Positions 17,913 through 32,100 of a stretch of DNA of 64,000 nucleotides are shown piece by piece. The DNA comes from Mesaphorura yosii. Its lineage: Eukaryota > Arthropoda > Collembola > Poduromorpha > Tullbergiidae. The notes under the pieces were generated by a model, which was given only the letters and a program-made list of their open reading frames with translations, was not told where the DNA came from and searched no databases. Numbering within the stretch: the stretch's first letter is position 1; each line of letters begins with the position of its first letter. The translations under genes were made by a program, and so were the position numbers. The stretch spans positions 310,001-374,000 of the forward strand of contig WIXG01000003.1 in NCBI GenBank assembly GCA_009869945.1. The letters run 5' to 3'.

Positions 17913-20900
17913 ATTACCTGACGACGCTGGATGTTTTGTGTATTTACGTAATAAGGTTAAGCGATAAAGAAAGATCGCGTAAGACTGCGGATTGGTGATG
18001 CGAACAAGATTGATTTTGAATTGGAATGTGAGTTTTATTATAATGTCATTAATTGATTTGTTCGTATTCATGTTGAGATGACTTGGATATTCAGATACTC
18101 TATTTAATCGTTGAGAATAAATAATTTGCAGAGCACATGCATTTCGAAGGGCGTTTGGGCCTGGCTTGTGCTTGTAGCTTGTCTCACTGCGGCGTCTTCA
18201 TCGGGTCGTGCAAGCTGATGCCTCCATTTACTTGCATAATCATCAATGAACAGACAGCAAGAATGTTAATGACTTCATAAAATCAAGAATGTCAGTATCA
18301 GTCTTTATCATGTCATTCAAATTATCCCGTGCATTTCTTGACGTTGGAGTCGCTGTTTACATTAACGTTGAATTCAAATTCAGATTCTGGTTTTCAGTAA
18401 AATGCAAAGAACCAGCAGAACTGCTTGCAACTTATGTTATCGTTTGTGATTTGCACCAGTCAGCAATGCATAATTTACAAAATAATCTTTACGCTGAACA
18501 CAGAATCTGAATGCAGAAAATGTAGCACATTCACTTTTCATTTCACATAACCTTGGAAGCTTTGGATTTCAATTTCGTTCAATGCGAGTGCGGTACAAGT
18601 ACAGCTGCACGCCACGCTGTTTCTGTAATTTCATGTCCATGATTTAATCCACCAAAATAATGGTCAAATCCATGTCCCGTGTCCGTATTCGTGTTAGGAT
18701 TTTGCCCGACTCATCCCTCAGCACCATAACACAATGCGTATATGTTCGAGAGAAAAACCTCCCTCATTGTTTATAGCGTGAGTCTCGTCACAGCCGCCTA
18801 GAACCAAAGATTACACTGCATTGCATTGGATTTCATCTCGCTCTACATCTACGTGCATTATTCCATTATTGCGACCGATGATCCTATTGTTAAGCACTAA
18901 GTACTTGTTTTGCTGGATGAGCGGTGCGTAGATCGTAGATGTGTTCATGGAAAAATCTACCACCACTGCCACAAACGAAGCTGAAGCTGCAGTGCATTGC
19001 AGTACATCCAAAGGAAGTCTGATATCTCCTCTCAGGCTGGCAAAGCACAGGGAGGCAGTAAAGCAGAGTTAACAGTGAAGAGGGTGAATTGTGAATTCAC
19101 TTACCATCTCTTTGCTCGTCTCGTCTCTTCTGAAATTGTAAATGTAAAAGATTAACGAAACAGCAGCCAGCAGCAGTGATCCTTCAAAGGATGAAACAGC
19201 AACAACAATTTCAAGAGATGTGAACCAACAGCAGCAGCAGCAAGACTCGTTTTTGTAAATCCTTTGCATTCTTTCGATTTTGACATTTCAACCCTGTCTG
19301 AAAGACACTCAGGCTCTCAGAGTCTCAGATCAGCTTGAGCTGTGCGTTGTTGAGAAACGCCGTTATGGCAGTGAGCGTGGTGTGAGTTGATGGACATGGA
19401 ATCAGACTGAAGGAATGTAGCGACTTGACTTATTTTCGTCTCAGCAAGTGATAATTTTCGGTTTGTGAGTGTCTGGAACTGTTTTGGCGTTCGTCTGTCA
19501 AACTCCAGCAGTGAAATCACTTTACACCGTAAAATTGGAGAATTCTAACGCGCGAGATCAATCTGCGTCTTCTGAAACGTCAGGTAATATTTTCTCATAT
19601 TAGTTTCTCGTGGTAATAGGCTGAGCCGCTGACGAAACCAAAGTAGTAGCCCAAAATCCCGAATCGGGATTGGGCGGCAAAGAGAATCAGACCGTCAGAA
19701 TGTTCACGGAGCATTCAATTCAAGAATGGAGTCTCATTGAGTCCTTTTTCAGCTCATGCCCACTACTTCAGACGATGACCGTCACGGTTATGTCGAGTCA
19801 CAAATGGACAGATGTCTCAAGAGACGTCAACATTGACCATCGAAATGACATCAGACTTGTGACTTATGACTTTGCTGACTCGCTCCTGGCGTTTGATGGC
19901 TGTTTCTAATTTAAGACAGTCACTCGTGGGCATGAAATTCCTGCGCATTTCGTAATGCCAATCCACTTAACTTAGTTTCATTCATTAGCTAATCAATTAG
20001 GAATCACGCAATGGCAATTTCACACAAGCCATAGCTACATAAATAGCACACAACACAAAGCCTACCAACTACCATGTGTCATTCAGAGAGCTGCAGTCAA
20101 AGTCAATTGGGCGCCAGCGCCAGGCTCATTGAGAAAGGAGAGGAAAATCCTTTCAATGTGATTACTGGATAGTGAATACTGGTTAAATCTAAGCGTTGTG
20201 GTAAAGACTCAGCCTCAGGTCGCAGTGCATCAGAATCTGAACCAGGGCAAAGTCAGTCGAGCAGCTGCAATGCTGCTGCTGCTGGTCTGTGGCTTCTTAT
20301 CTAAATAGGATTTTATTAGTATTTTTACTGCTTGTTTCTCCTTTTGATTTGAATAACGCATGACTCAGACGCATTCAATTGCGAGTAACATCCTGGAGGT
20401 TAAACTAAATACGAGAAGCCTGGAAATAAAACCGCAAACAAATGCGAGACACAAGTGTGATTGGCATACGGTTCTGCTGAGCCGATGAGACAAAGCTACT
20501 GCGAAGATGATGTTCATATGTCATGTGGGTTAATAATACCACGACGAAATTGAAATTCTTCCATTTCCACTGCGTTCAATATTTAATTTCATGGGCAGTT
20601 TACTTTACTAAATGAGATCATACTTATTTTCAATGATAAAAGTCTCCAATCCAAATGCTAGCTGAAATCGTGAAGTACCACGATCACGACGCAGCGCAGC
20701 AATGCAATGTGAGATGAAGTTGCAGCTGCAGCTTCAAAAGACTAATTTACAAATTCAAATACAACTACAACTAACTACACTGTGTTTGCAATATTGACAA
20801 GTTGACCTTAAAATTTCTCGTGGTAGAAAATGACAGTGCAAAATCCTAGCAGTGAATCATTGAGCAGTGTGACTTCTGATCCGTAATGCCACGTTTAAAT

Positions 20901-23173
20901 GAAGTAATTCCCCAATTGAAAAATTGTCCTTTTGCGACTTCTCATGAATTAGCATTTTGCGAGTTTAATAAGCACGACATTTAGCGGTTTAGTGTAAAAG
21001 ATAAACAAGATTGGTGCCGGTTTATTGATACAAGCTAATTCATTGGCAAATATTAACATTCTCGACAAATGCTTTACTTGGAATAATTGTCTGGGAACAA
21101 TTGTCTGGACATAATTCCCTGGGAACAACTTATCTATCGAATACCGTTTCAAAGCAGTACACAAAAGAGAAGCAAGACCACGAATTCTTATGATTCTTAT
21201 TGCATAAAGTCAAAAGTGTCAATTTCATGGATGACACTTCTTTTGTCTCAGCACGACAGTTCAATTCTTGTCACGATATTCGCAAGTTCACGTTTTCTCA
21301 CATCACAAATGCATTGAATGCACTCATAGTCTTGTGTAATAATGCTTGCCGTTTCAGTGAAATAATTACATGTTTTCCTCGCGACTCAACTCGGAATCTA
21401 AACACAGCCTTTTATCACATTAGAGCACCGTAACTGTAATAAGGTGAAAGCAGCGGCTGAACTGAGCCTGAGCCGTGCATAGTGAAATTTATGCACAGAA
21501 TTATTTTAAATTAGCGTGTCGGCTCTTTGTCATGTTCTCTTCCTTCTAAATACGGTACAGCTCATTTTAAACCCGGCGTGATTTGACATGTCTGCGCAAA
21601 ATCGCAGTATTGGCGAAATAGAAACAAGACACACGCATGTGAGGAATGTGCAACTGAAGCACGCAAGACGCAAAAACAATAACAAAAACAGAATCTGCAA
21701 CCACGAGGACGTTGATCAGTATCGTACTCGTGGCGTGCCATGCTCGCATCTAAAGACATTATCTTACCATCTCGTAATCTCGTCAGCCGAGTTGCGTTGC
21801 ACTTACGCGTACGCAAGGCATGCACTGCACGTTGTGTCATAAGCCACAAAACCAAGAATGAATTACATTTTTCCAATGGGCGTGTTGTATGCAATGCAAT
21901 GAAATGTGCAATAATAACAATACACTTTGTTTATCCACAATAGATTGACTGGCTTGGCTGGCGACTGGCTCTGGTCGGCTCTGGCTGGCATTGGCTGATA
22001 AGGAGACACGAACGAGACGCAGTAACGCAGCAGCAGATCATCAAATCAAGCAAGCCCTGTACTGTGTACGCGTGTACGTGTCTATGAACTGAGCGTCGCG
22101 CGTCGAGTGAATTAATGGATGACTAAGCACAGGCCACGCAGCAGCAGAGCAAGATGAAGCTCAACTTGATTTATACATTTAAATTGCAAAGATGAGATCA
22201 TCACCAGCTTTATTGGAATTACACGAATAGTGTCGTCACAACCCAACGTTTTTGCACGACTCCTATGAAATTGCCATTGGGATTATGATTTGACTGTGAA
22301 CAAGAACAGTAAGCAATGTAGTTTGCGATGATGCTTCACTACTGGCAGTTTTCAGTGACGAACGCGTAGCCACAGCGGAAGGAAGGAGCCGCAACTCATT
22401 TCCACGAACGAACTACATTAAAAAGTGATACATTTGCGAATTGAATTGTGAATTTTTATGCACATGGACGCGAATTTGTGCATGCAAAGTTGGTAGATAT
22501 TATTGTTTCGCAGTGCAGCAGTTTCAAACCAACTCCAATTTACTTGCCCAGTCATAAAGGAAGCGAACACGAACGAAAACAAAAGTGTGAGTGCGAGTTC
22601 ACGAGAGAGAGTGCTTTGCAAACCTTTGCATGTCAACTGACAACTTTGATCGCTCGAGTTTACTACACCAGTTGTTATTAAACAAAAGAGACTGCTACAA
22701 AGATAAGTGCATTGCAAAACAAATACTGCTACGACAAAGTCTTTGTGCTGGTGCATAGTTTCAGAGTGCAGCGTGTTAGAAGGTTTAATTTTATACGAGA
22801 GTCTTAACTCAACACGAGCTCAGCTCCTGTGTGACAAGTGACGCTTGGCTTCTAGTAAGAACTGAAATCGAACACAGGCAGGAGCTTGGCATGGGAAAAT
22901 TGGCATAGCAAAACAGTGGACCAGCACGTCAATCCGATTGAATCTGGTGACAGTACGCCGTGTGACAAGATCTGAATCCATTTAAGTGTCAAATGTCAAC
23001 AGTCGAGCAGAGAGAAAGTGAGCAGTGTTGTTATGTTAAACGGCTACGCTTGACTAACTTGCGAGGCAATTCGCACTATTCTGTAAACCTGAGTGTGAAT
23101 AATGAATAATTGAATTTACTGATCCCCAAACCCCAAGCATAAGCCTACAAGCAAATAGTAAGGTTTTATAATA
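17913..23173. promoter_or_regulatory. 5.3-kb non-coding stretch: EAF 3' UTR, intergenic DNA and FMNL 5' region
   Basis: An AATAAA at 18116-18121 probably ends the EAF transcript. The rest, up to the FMNL ATG, has no splice-bounded frame and no family match. It is locally rich in short simple patterns: CAG/CTG runs, TGCAATGCA-like palindromes (18817, 20700, 21891), and a GGCT-rich imperfect run near 21950-21990. Open frames here (for example 18289-18510, 21562-21894, 22418-22756) overlap on both strands and look like chance. FMNL promoter and non-coding 5' exons may be included but cannot be placed. Confidence 0.4.
18116..18121 (+). terminator. Possible poly(A) signal AATAAA for EAF
   Basis: The hexamer lies about 200 bp downstream of the EAF stop codon. 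Confidence 0.5.
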
Positions 23174-26100
23174 ATGGGGAGTAATTTAAGTAATAGCAAA
23201 CGGACGAGTGCTAGTTCTGCAAACGTCAACAACAGTTCTACAGTGTACAGTGCAAATACCGCAGGAGCGGCCAATAACATGATGATGCAAATGGGAAATT
23301 GTGACTCCAAATCGAATGGCCATCACAGCCACAATCACAGTCACGGCGAAATGCTGCCACTACCGCCTCAGTTAATTACGAGCGACCGCGACGGAAGCAG
23401 CATTTGTGGTGATAGCGGAATCGACCTGATGATGAACAACCACGGTCTCGCGTCTCCATCCCCGTCCTCATACAAGAACCCGGGCAGCAGCATGGCAGGA
23501 ACTCTACCTGGAACGGGTACAGCTGGAAGTGACAGTGGTGCGAGTTATGTGAGTAATCTTAGCGTACGCAGCGGCAACGTCAGTGAAGACGTTCCGGCGG
23601 GAGGAAGTGAACTCTCGAGCACGGGCATGGGAATAGGGCTGCAACTACCCGGGTACGGGTTCGGAACCCACAACAGCGGCTGCAGCAGCAATACGAGCAC
23701 GAGCATGAGCCGGACGAGCACCAGCACGCTTCCGATGCATCATCATCATCTGCACACAAACAGTCTGATAATTCCAAGTGATCCACAACTGCAAGTGCAA
23801 GTGCAGCAACTCCCTCCGAATTTCGTGCGGAGTCGAAAGGAGCTGGTGAGTATGCGGTCATCGAAGTACGCACCCAAGACGGCCTGCCCAATTCCGAGCA
23901 GCGATGAGCTGGAAAAGAGATTTACAAAAGTCCTGGTAAGTCCTTGCTTGCTACACCTATTTTTAACCGAAATTCGTCAATTTAAAACGGAAAGACAGAC
24001 AGTTAAGACAAGCGCAAGACAAATGAGAAAAATTATGGCTTAAAATGCACGTAATTCGTGTCGTGAATGCAATGACGTGAAAAAATACAACAGTTGCTCA
24101 TTTCAATGCTATTTTTGTACTGTTATTTCCTGTCCTACTCGTTTGCTCTTGATTCTCGCGGCTGTCTTCTCATTTCCGGTCTAATCTAATAAAGGTCGGT
24201 CGGTCGGTCTTCTCTTCTCACGTTCGTACGAATTCACTCTTCACGATAGAGTAATTATTTCAATTCTTGAATACAATAGCAATGAGATGAAAAAATACCT
24301 CGTTGGGGATGGCAGTAAAGAAAGGCAAGGGCGACTGAAGGTTAATAAAACTCAATCCACGTTCTCGTTGGGTTTTAATTGAAAACAGTCAAAGCTCAAC
24401 CCAGCGTATTATTGTTTTAATTTGCATTGAATGAAAGAAGAAAGGAAGCATTCACGCTTTTGTACACGTGAGAAACGTTTTATTACAGGTGTTGTGATTT
24501 TTGTATAGTTTAGACATTGGCTACACTGTTCAGCTTGAGAAATGACCAGGACGTTCAAGTTTATACGTCATGAAAGTGTAGGAAGCCAGAAGTGCTACCA
24601 AATCAAGTGTGAGACATAACATTGATCTGACCACTTTGTATGTGTTGCATGTAAAAAAAAATCAGCTGCATTTGAGTATAGGCTGTCGGCAAAATCAATC
24701 GAAATCGAAAGTCGTTAGCATTGTCATTGACAAGTGCCAGGCGCAAGATTGACAGCCGAACACGTTCTTTGAATAGTGAGCCGAGTGTTTTATTGCACTT
24801 GCAACTTGCATTCTTCGACTTTTCTTTACTTGCCTTGGCATTAGATTGATTAGATTTTGATAGCGGCGTGTTGTGTTTGTGTCATTGAATAACTTGATTG
24901 TGATTGTGAGTCTTTGGCACTACATTGCACTGTGTTGCAGATTTAATTGTGCAGATGAATGTAAAGTAATTCTAATTCTGTGTTAGCGGTAGAAATTAAT
25001 TAGGTGTCTTGCTTGAATTAAACTTCAAAGAATGCATTGAATTAGTAAGAACAAGAAATGATATTGGGAATTGCAAAGCAAGCACGATAATTAGCATGTG
25101 CATTTTTCATTTTCATTGACCCTTGCAGTCCACTTACGTTCATTCATATTCGTTCTCGTATTGCTGTTCAGATATAAGATATACAGATTGTTGAAGAGTT
25201 TTTAGAATGAATTGAGTACACATGGCACATTACACGTATTTCTGCGAAATGTGAAGTTGACGAAGTCGGCTTTCGTTTCAGCTCAAGTCGAATTTGTTGG
25301 AATTTGCTATTTGCGAATTGCAAATTGTAAATTGCTCAACAGCACAACAGGAAATTGAATTGAGTTAATTCAGCTAAAACCTCCCAGTTTTCCTTGTCGT
25401 GTTAATTCTGGCGTAGTTTGGCGTTGGTTGTGAATTGTGAATCATGAGCCTAATTCAAGTCCATTGCTCGTACGCAATTGCGGTTGTCCACTCCAAATAA
25501 TTTGCATGTTCTCGGACGAGACGAGACAGCAGCTTAATTAACACTTAACCGCGTTCAGCTGCTTAAACATTCGCCTTCAGTGATCCACTACAGTGCAAAT
25601 GCGATGCAATGCAAATGCAATGAGGTCGAACCAAATCATCATTATTTTCAGTACTTCCACAATACAGATTGAGGATGGCGTGCAGCATAGCAAAGCATCT
25701 GTTCAGTGCTGATGAAGATTGACTGACTGACTGCTTGAGTGCATGAGTCATAACTTTTGGTCGAGCGAAACGTGATATGCGATATTTTTATTTACATATG
25801 AAATTGACCAATTTCGGTCTCCGAAGAGAAAACATGCAACATGCTATGCAGTGCACATTGTAAGCAGATGTTGCTTTGCTAAATATACTCGTTAGCAGAT
25901 AAAAGAAGACTTTATACATTGCATTGCTCCAATGAGTGCGTTTACGTTGCTGATCTTCGTCGAATCTTCACATCACATCGGCCCAGTTTGGAGTTTACAA
26001 TTGGAATTCCCGTGTAGTTGCCGTTTTCACATTAGTTCGCATTTGCTGCCTGCCGCGCTGATGAGGGTGATGAGAATGCATTATTCTGTCAAATGCAAAT

Positions 26101-29100
26101 CAAATACCAAAATGCTTATCAGGCAGACGGAAGGCAAAGTGAACAAAATTCTTGGCCCGGTGCGATTTCATTAGCATTTACATTTTCGTTCACCGTTCAT
26201 TGTTCCGTACCATTTACCTAATTTTACAGCTGTGGCTATGGCTTCATTTATAAACTACCGGCTACGCCATACCATCCATGCATGTGTGACTTTGAAGAAT
26301 GTATTCACTCTGCAGTGATCTGCCAAGTAAAGTGCACATTGTGCTGCTGTTCTTTCATTGCGTTGGGTGCCCAGCCCAGAATCTAATTCATTGGAAGGTT
26401 AAATGCACATGTAATAAGCACTGGCTAGGCCGCGCTACTGGAAGCCACATTATTCATGCCATGCCGTGGAGAATTAAGAGCAACACCTTATCTAATCTCT
26501 ACTCACTCAGTCTAATTCTAGTAAAGATCAAGCAGCGACTAGCGACAGCGCAGCGACGCATTTGACATTTAATATCAATTTCCTGCTTTCTACGCCCTGA
26601 CTTTAATTTTCTATAACTGCGACGACTACAAACTACTGTGACAGTGACTGATCGATAATATTATGTTCTTAAGCCCAGCTACCAAAAAATAAGGGAGTTA
26701 ATTTATTGTAAAAGACGTAGAGTCCAACAATTTGCCGTGTATTACACATTACGCATACATGAGCTGCACTGTGTTTGAGATCGAAAGCCCGAATGTTTAC
26801 ATTTGATATGAGCACATTATAAATTATGCTTTGACGGACATGCCCTTTGTAGTCTGCACAAATGTTTATATTATTGTTGTGATGTGTCATACATGATACA
26901 CGAAGTTAATCAAGTTGTAATCGTAAAGTGACTATAAATAACAATTTATGATGAAGTTCTCTGACTGTTTGTGTGTGGCACGACCACACGGCATTTGCAA
27001 TGCAATCTTGTTTTACAAGATTCATAAACAGAGAGCTTGTTTTCGTTTGAGTCACTTCGATGAATTTGAATTTGAGGAGACGAATTTCTGGACCTTCGCG
27101 CTGCTTAAAATTCGATATGCTCGTTTAACTCGTACGTCTTTGCACTACATTTTACGATTTACGATTTAGCCGTGAGAATTTCTTGTTAAAAGCCCATTAC
27201 AGCAGCAGTGGTACGATAATTCTTGCACATAACCGGCGCTGTCGAAGCTCGTTAGGCTCAAAAGGCTCAGATTCATCCCAGACTCGTAATGTTATGAGAC
27301 TCGAACTTCTCGAATAAGAGCCGTAATCTTGTAAGCCCAAAAATAACATGAATGGCGTGTTTTGTATTTATGAAGCAATAAACAATTTTTACGAGAGTGC
27401 GACACGGCAGTTAAAATCGTTATTGCTAAAAGGGAGCGCAGAAAATTAAGCGCCTGCTTGTGTGACTGAAGAAAGGCGGAAAGACCGATCGGTTTGAGAC
27501 GGCGATCGGCAACACAAGACGCTGAGGAAGACGAGGTCCACTTACTCTTGAACTTGGTTTGTCGGCCATAAATAAACTAAACTCAGCCACGACCGCTGCA
27601 CAATACACAATACACGCGCCCTTATACAGAAAGCTCATGGACACACTAACTTTTTAATGCTGCTCGAAGAGTCGACTGCCAACGCCAACCCTGCTTTGCT
27701 ACAAATCAAGTTACCAAGAACATCAAATAAGAAAAGAATGAATTGTTCAAGAGATTAAAGTTCAGCGAGAGCAAATCTACATGAGAATTTCTTGGAACTG
27801 CATGATTTCTGACTAGTATTTGTAAAGGCAGGCAAAGAAGGCATCTTAAATACTGCACGAGATTAGGCCTGACTAGGACAGAACTTAAGCTCTAAGCTCT
27901 GGTCAATCACATGGCATGGCAGCAGTGGCAGTGACATGGCTAGCTCCTTTCTTTCTCCTGCCTGCATGTGTCATTGCCGTTCTTCTGTTCTGTTCTGTTC
28001 TGTCGGGTTAAAAAGTACCAAAAATATTATAAAGTGACATTTTTCATTTTCATCGTCATCATCAACAGCAACAGCATCTTTGCCGGTCGGTGCCGATGTC
28101 GCTGATGCTTTTGTTGGATACACAATAACAAAAGCTGATTAGTTTCAAGGTCAGCGTATCAAAGCACAGCGGAGACGAAGAAGTACACGAAGACTAAGAG
28201 GCAGGCCAGAGTTAGAGTCAAAAGATGGAAATAAAGATGAAGATGAGATGCGATAGTGTAATGTACTGGAGCATTATGATGCAATATGCAATATATGGCA
28301 GGGCAATGCATTGCATACACGAGGACCTGGGTTGAAACATAAGACACTTATGCTGCCTTGCTTTAGCATTGAAATTGGAATCGAGATGAGAATTTTGTTG
28401 CTGTCTCGAGCTCTTGACTTCTTCGAAATCGTGGTCCATGGTCGGTCGGTCGGATGAATGAGTCAACCATAAAGAGAAGGGCAAGTGGGGAAAGAAGAAT
28501 TCTAGCTTAAGCTTGACTGTTGGCTGGCACAGGCACAGAAGATGAAATGAGTGAGTCACAGTCCGCGACGCACAAAAAACGAGATGATGATGTAAACTTT
28601 CGTTTACACATGAACTGAATAGATGCTCGAGATTCTTCCCCGCCGCAACGCCGCATCGCAGCGTAGCTTCACACGAGAATTCCTTGCCTAATAAAATGTA
28701 GTTTAAATTTTTTCATTTCATTTTCATTTCGTGTTTTACGTTATGTTTCATATTTTGTATGATTTGTGGAGGCTTCCATGCATTTAAACATTTCATTGAA
28801 CCAAAGTGCTTAAGATTGCAAATACATGGCAGACGGTAATTTGAATGTGATTGTGACGGTAACAGATTTTTATTGCCAGCGCCTATTTTAGCGTTTACTC
28901 GTTTATAAAATTAGTCAATTGAGAATGAGAACACGTAAAAATATGAGTCCCATGTCGCTTTGCACTGCCAAAACCAAAATGTCATGAAATGGTGACAGCC
29001 AAGCCAAGCCAATTTATGTGTAATGCGTGCATAATTTAGAAAATAAATTCAAAACGCAACGCAAAAAGCAAGCAAAGGCATCTTCTTTCAGCCGTGAGCA

Positions 29101-32100
29101 AGCGCAGGATGATTGTTGTTATTGTTGGGTAAAAGTTTCATGGGTGGTAGATCAGCATCAGAGGAGCGAAAAGAATGGAAAGAATAGCACGCAAAGAAAA
29201 GAAGACGCCTTTTCTTTGCCTCTTGCCTTCGCTGTTTGTTGCTCTTACATAATTCCTGAATAATGTATTCACATTTATTCAAAAAAGATTATTAACTTTA
29301 CAATGCCTGCGTTTAAGCTCATATTTTCTTTTGTCACATTTTGTTGTGAAGCTCGCCGCATGAAGCCCGTGCTCGAGCACTCCATTTACAGTGCAGTGCA
29401 TTTGTGCAGTCGCGCTTGCGGTTGGCGTCTCCGTCCAAGTCAGTCGCCTTTTTAATTTGGATTTCATCATTTTTGGAAATGGAATGCGAATAAGAATGGT
29501 GCTTAGTGCTTGGTGCTAGCGCTCTGCGAGTCGAGATGCTAAATGGATGAATAATGCCACAGCCAAAGTTGAAGTTTCCGTATAATGAGCCGACCAAGTC
29601 GAGCTTAGTTTAGACAGATACGAGCACATGGAATATCTCATCGTCATAAATGTGCATGGCCTATCTTGTCTTCTTCCGATTCGGTCTGACTTCCTGCATG
29701 CGTTTTTTTGAATACTTGAGATGCAATACCGAGACGACCAAGAGCAAGACGAGCAAGAAGTGTGAAGTGAATGCGAACATTTCTGTCAAGCTTCAGTTCG
29801 ACCTGGTCTGGCATGGGCAGGCAAGAAGATTCAGTGTTATGGTTGTTGTTATTTGTTTGCTCTTCTTGAGCTATTATGATTATTGCACTCGTGCTCTGTA
29901 ACGTGTAACGTTTACTTTTCACACTTAAAGTCAGAATAATTTATTTCCACGCCTGCGGAAGCTGCAGTGCGTAAATGCGTGCAATGTGCGCGAACGGTCG
30001 TTAGATTCATTAGAACCGTTCACGAGCAGAGCAGAGCAGTTCGTCCTCGCTCAGTTTATGATCTCGAAATTGCCGAAGCTGTCGCATTAAGATTAAGATT
30101 ACGTGATGGTCATTATGCAGATATTTCTGTAGTTAGAACTGCACAATGGTGATGTCCCAACGCCTGAGTTGACTTTTGTCATAGCGTATTTGGCAATTCC
30201 CAAGAAGCAATAAGCGGCAGCGACGGCGCAGCCTCCATTCCAGCCAAAACCCAAAATGACACTTTTCTCAATACAAGGACGACAACAACATGCAACGCTA
30301 ATTAAAATTAACTGTCTCACAAATTACAGATCGCTGTCATTAAGCTTTACAAAACTACAAAATAACATTTGCACAACAGCAACAGCAGCATTGTTAAATT
30401 TTGCTCAATTAAGACAAACGTGGCATGGCTCGTTATCGTTGCCGCATCTTCTCGTAATAAACGTAACTGCAATTAAGAAGTACATACAACAATGAATGGG
30501 CAGGCAAGGCAAGGCACAGATAATGAGTACTACACTGCATTAGAGCAATGAGCAATAATTAATAAATCATTACAGTGTGGTTTCAAATAGTGTCGATCTC
30601 AAAGAAACCTTCAGTAGCATTTTTCTTAGTAATGCATTTTGTAACGAAAATGATGAACTTTTACTTAAACCGTAAATAATCCATAAGATGTACGGTAAAA
30701 TCTATCAGACGCAAGCCTTAACTGCCTGTTATTCAAAATGTAATGTGTTTAATTTGGAAAGGTTCCCAAACTAATTCAACTGATTAATGTTGCAGGCGTC
30801 AATGGACTTGCCGCCGGACAAAGCAAAACTGCTGAAACAATACGATGACCAGAGGAAGTGGGAAATTGTTTGTGATCAGGTAAGAAGCATCTGCGTTCTT
30901 CAATCTTGACACACGTTCTTCATGCATACACATAAAGATCTTAATGAATGTAAGTGTAAGCAGTAAGCATGTGTAATGAACAATCGCATTGAAACATTCC
31001 AGGAATTGGTGCAGGCACGTGACCCGCCACGACTTTATCTCCGGAAACTTCAGACTTATTTGGATCCGAAGGCGTCCAGGAGTTCGAAGGTAAGCTATTG
31101 TATGCCAAATCAAACCTCGTTCCACATGCTGTTCAATCAACCTACAATTATTCCGCCACTTATTTTACAGAAACGGAAAGCAGTTGGCGACTCCACGTCG
31201 ACGCAGGTCCTGAAAGATTTAGAAATATCGCTGAGAACAAATAATATAGAGTAAGTTCATTTGACTGCAAATTCTCAATTCATTACAAATCACCAATCAC
31301 TCTGATGCGCTGTGCAATGCATTCATTTGTATTGATACTGAACGCTAACTGCATATTGACATTTATGTTTTGATTTTAGATGGGTGCGAGAATTCTTAAA
31401 CGAGGAGAATCACGGTTTAGAAGTTTTGGTCGAGTATTTAAATTTTCGTCTAGTCATGATGCGGTAAGTACTCTTGCGCGAGCCTTGCCTTGTCCCTAAT
31501 GATGCAGCCACGTGTTTGACTTTGCTAAATCATTGAAATACGCTTAAGATCAATTTATTTCACATTTTGTTGAAAACAAGCTCACGAGCTTAAAATTACA
31601 ACCACAGGGTTTTTTGGCACAAGGTTTCAACTGCAATATCAAGACTAATTAAGACTATGTAACAGTAGCAATCTCTGACTGTGTTCGTGCTTCTTTCAAC
31701 AGCGCGTGCTTATAAGTTCTAATTAAGAGCAAATATACAAACTTAAGCGTGAAGAATGTTAGGAAAATTAATATTGCAAGCTGGTTTGATTCTACGACTG
31801 ATATAAAGACGATGATTCCAATTATCCATTGAGTTGTAGCTAGAATGAAAGCCAGTTGACATTTTCTTATACTTTTCTAGAATCAGAATAGAATTTTCAG
31901 GTGTGTGTGATTTTGTCATTTTGGAGCCATTTGGTCAATTATAATTGAGTATTTCAATTGGTACCTCTGACGCTGCTTCATACAAAATGACACCGATGAT
32001 TATGTGAACTATGCAAGACACGAGGATAAATGCGCCGATGTGCGAAGAGAGTTCGACTGCAATAAAAAATGCAGTTCAATTAGAAATGGACAATCTGGTA

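Larger units (their letters stand above)
23936..30795 (+). other. 6.9-kb first coding intron of FMNL
   Basis: The donor is GTAAGT after KVL and the acceptor is AATGTTGCAG before [11 protein letters not shown], so the conserved GBD is interrupted at a natural site. The intron is by far the largest in the window and probably holds enhancers or alternative promoters. It contains a GGTC array (24194-24209), a TTCTG array (27983-28002), another GGTC array (28440-28454) and scattered TGCAATGCA-like palindromes, but no recognisable gene, RNA or transposon. Open frames in it occur on both strands and lack family signatures. Confidence 0.75.

Noticed and set aside
18289-22756. Several open frames of 60-110 codons in the EAF-FMNL gap as possible genes
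   Set aside because: They overlap on both strands, lack splice-bounded partners, and show no domain or codon pattern.
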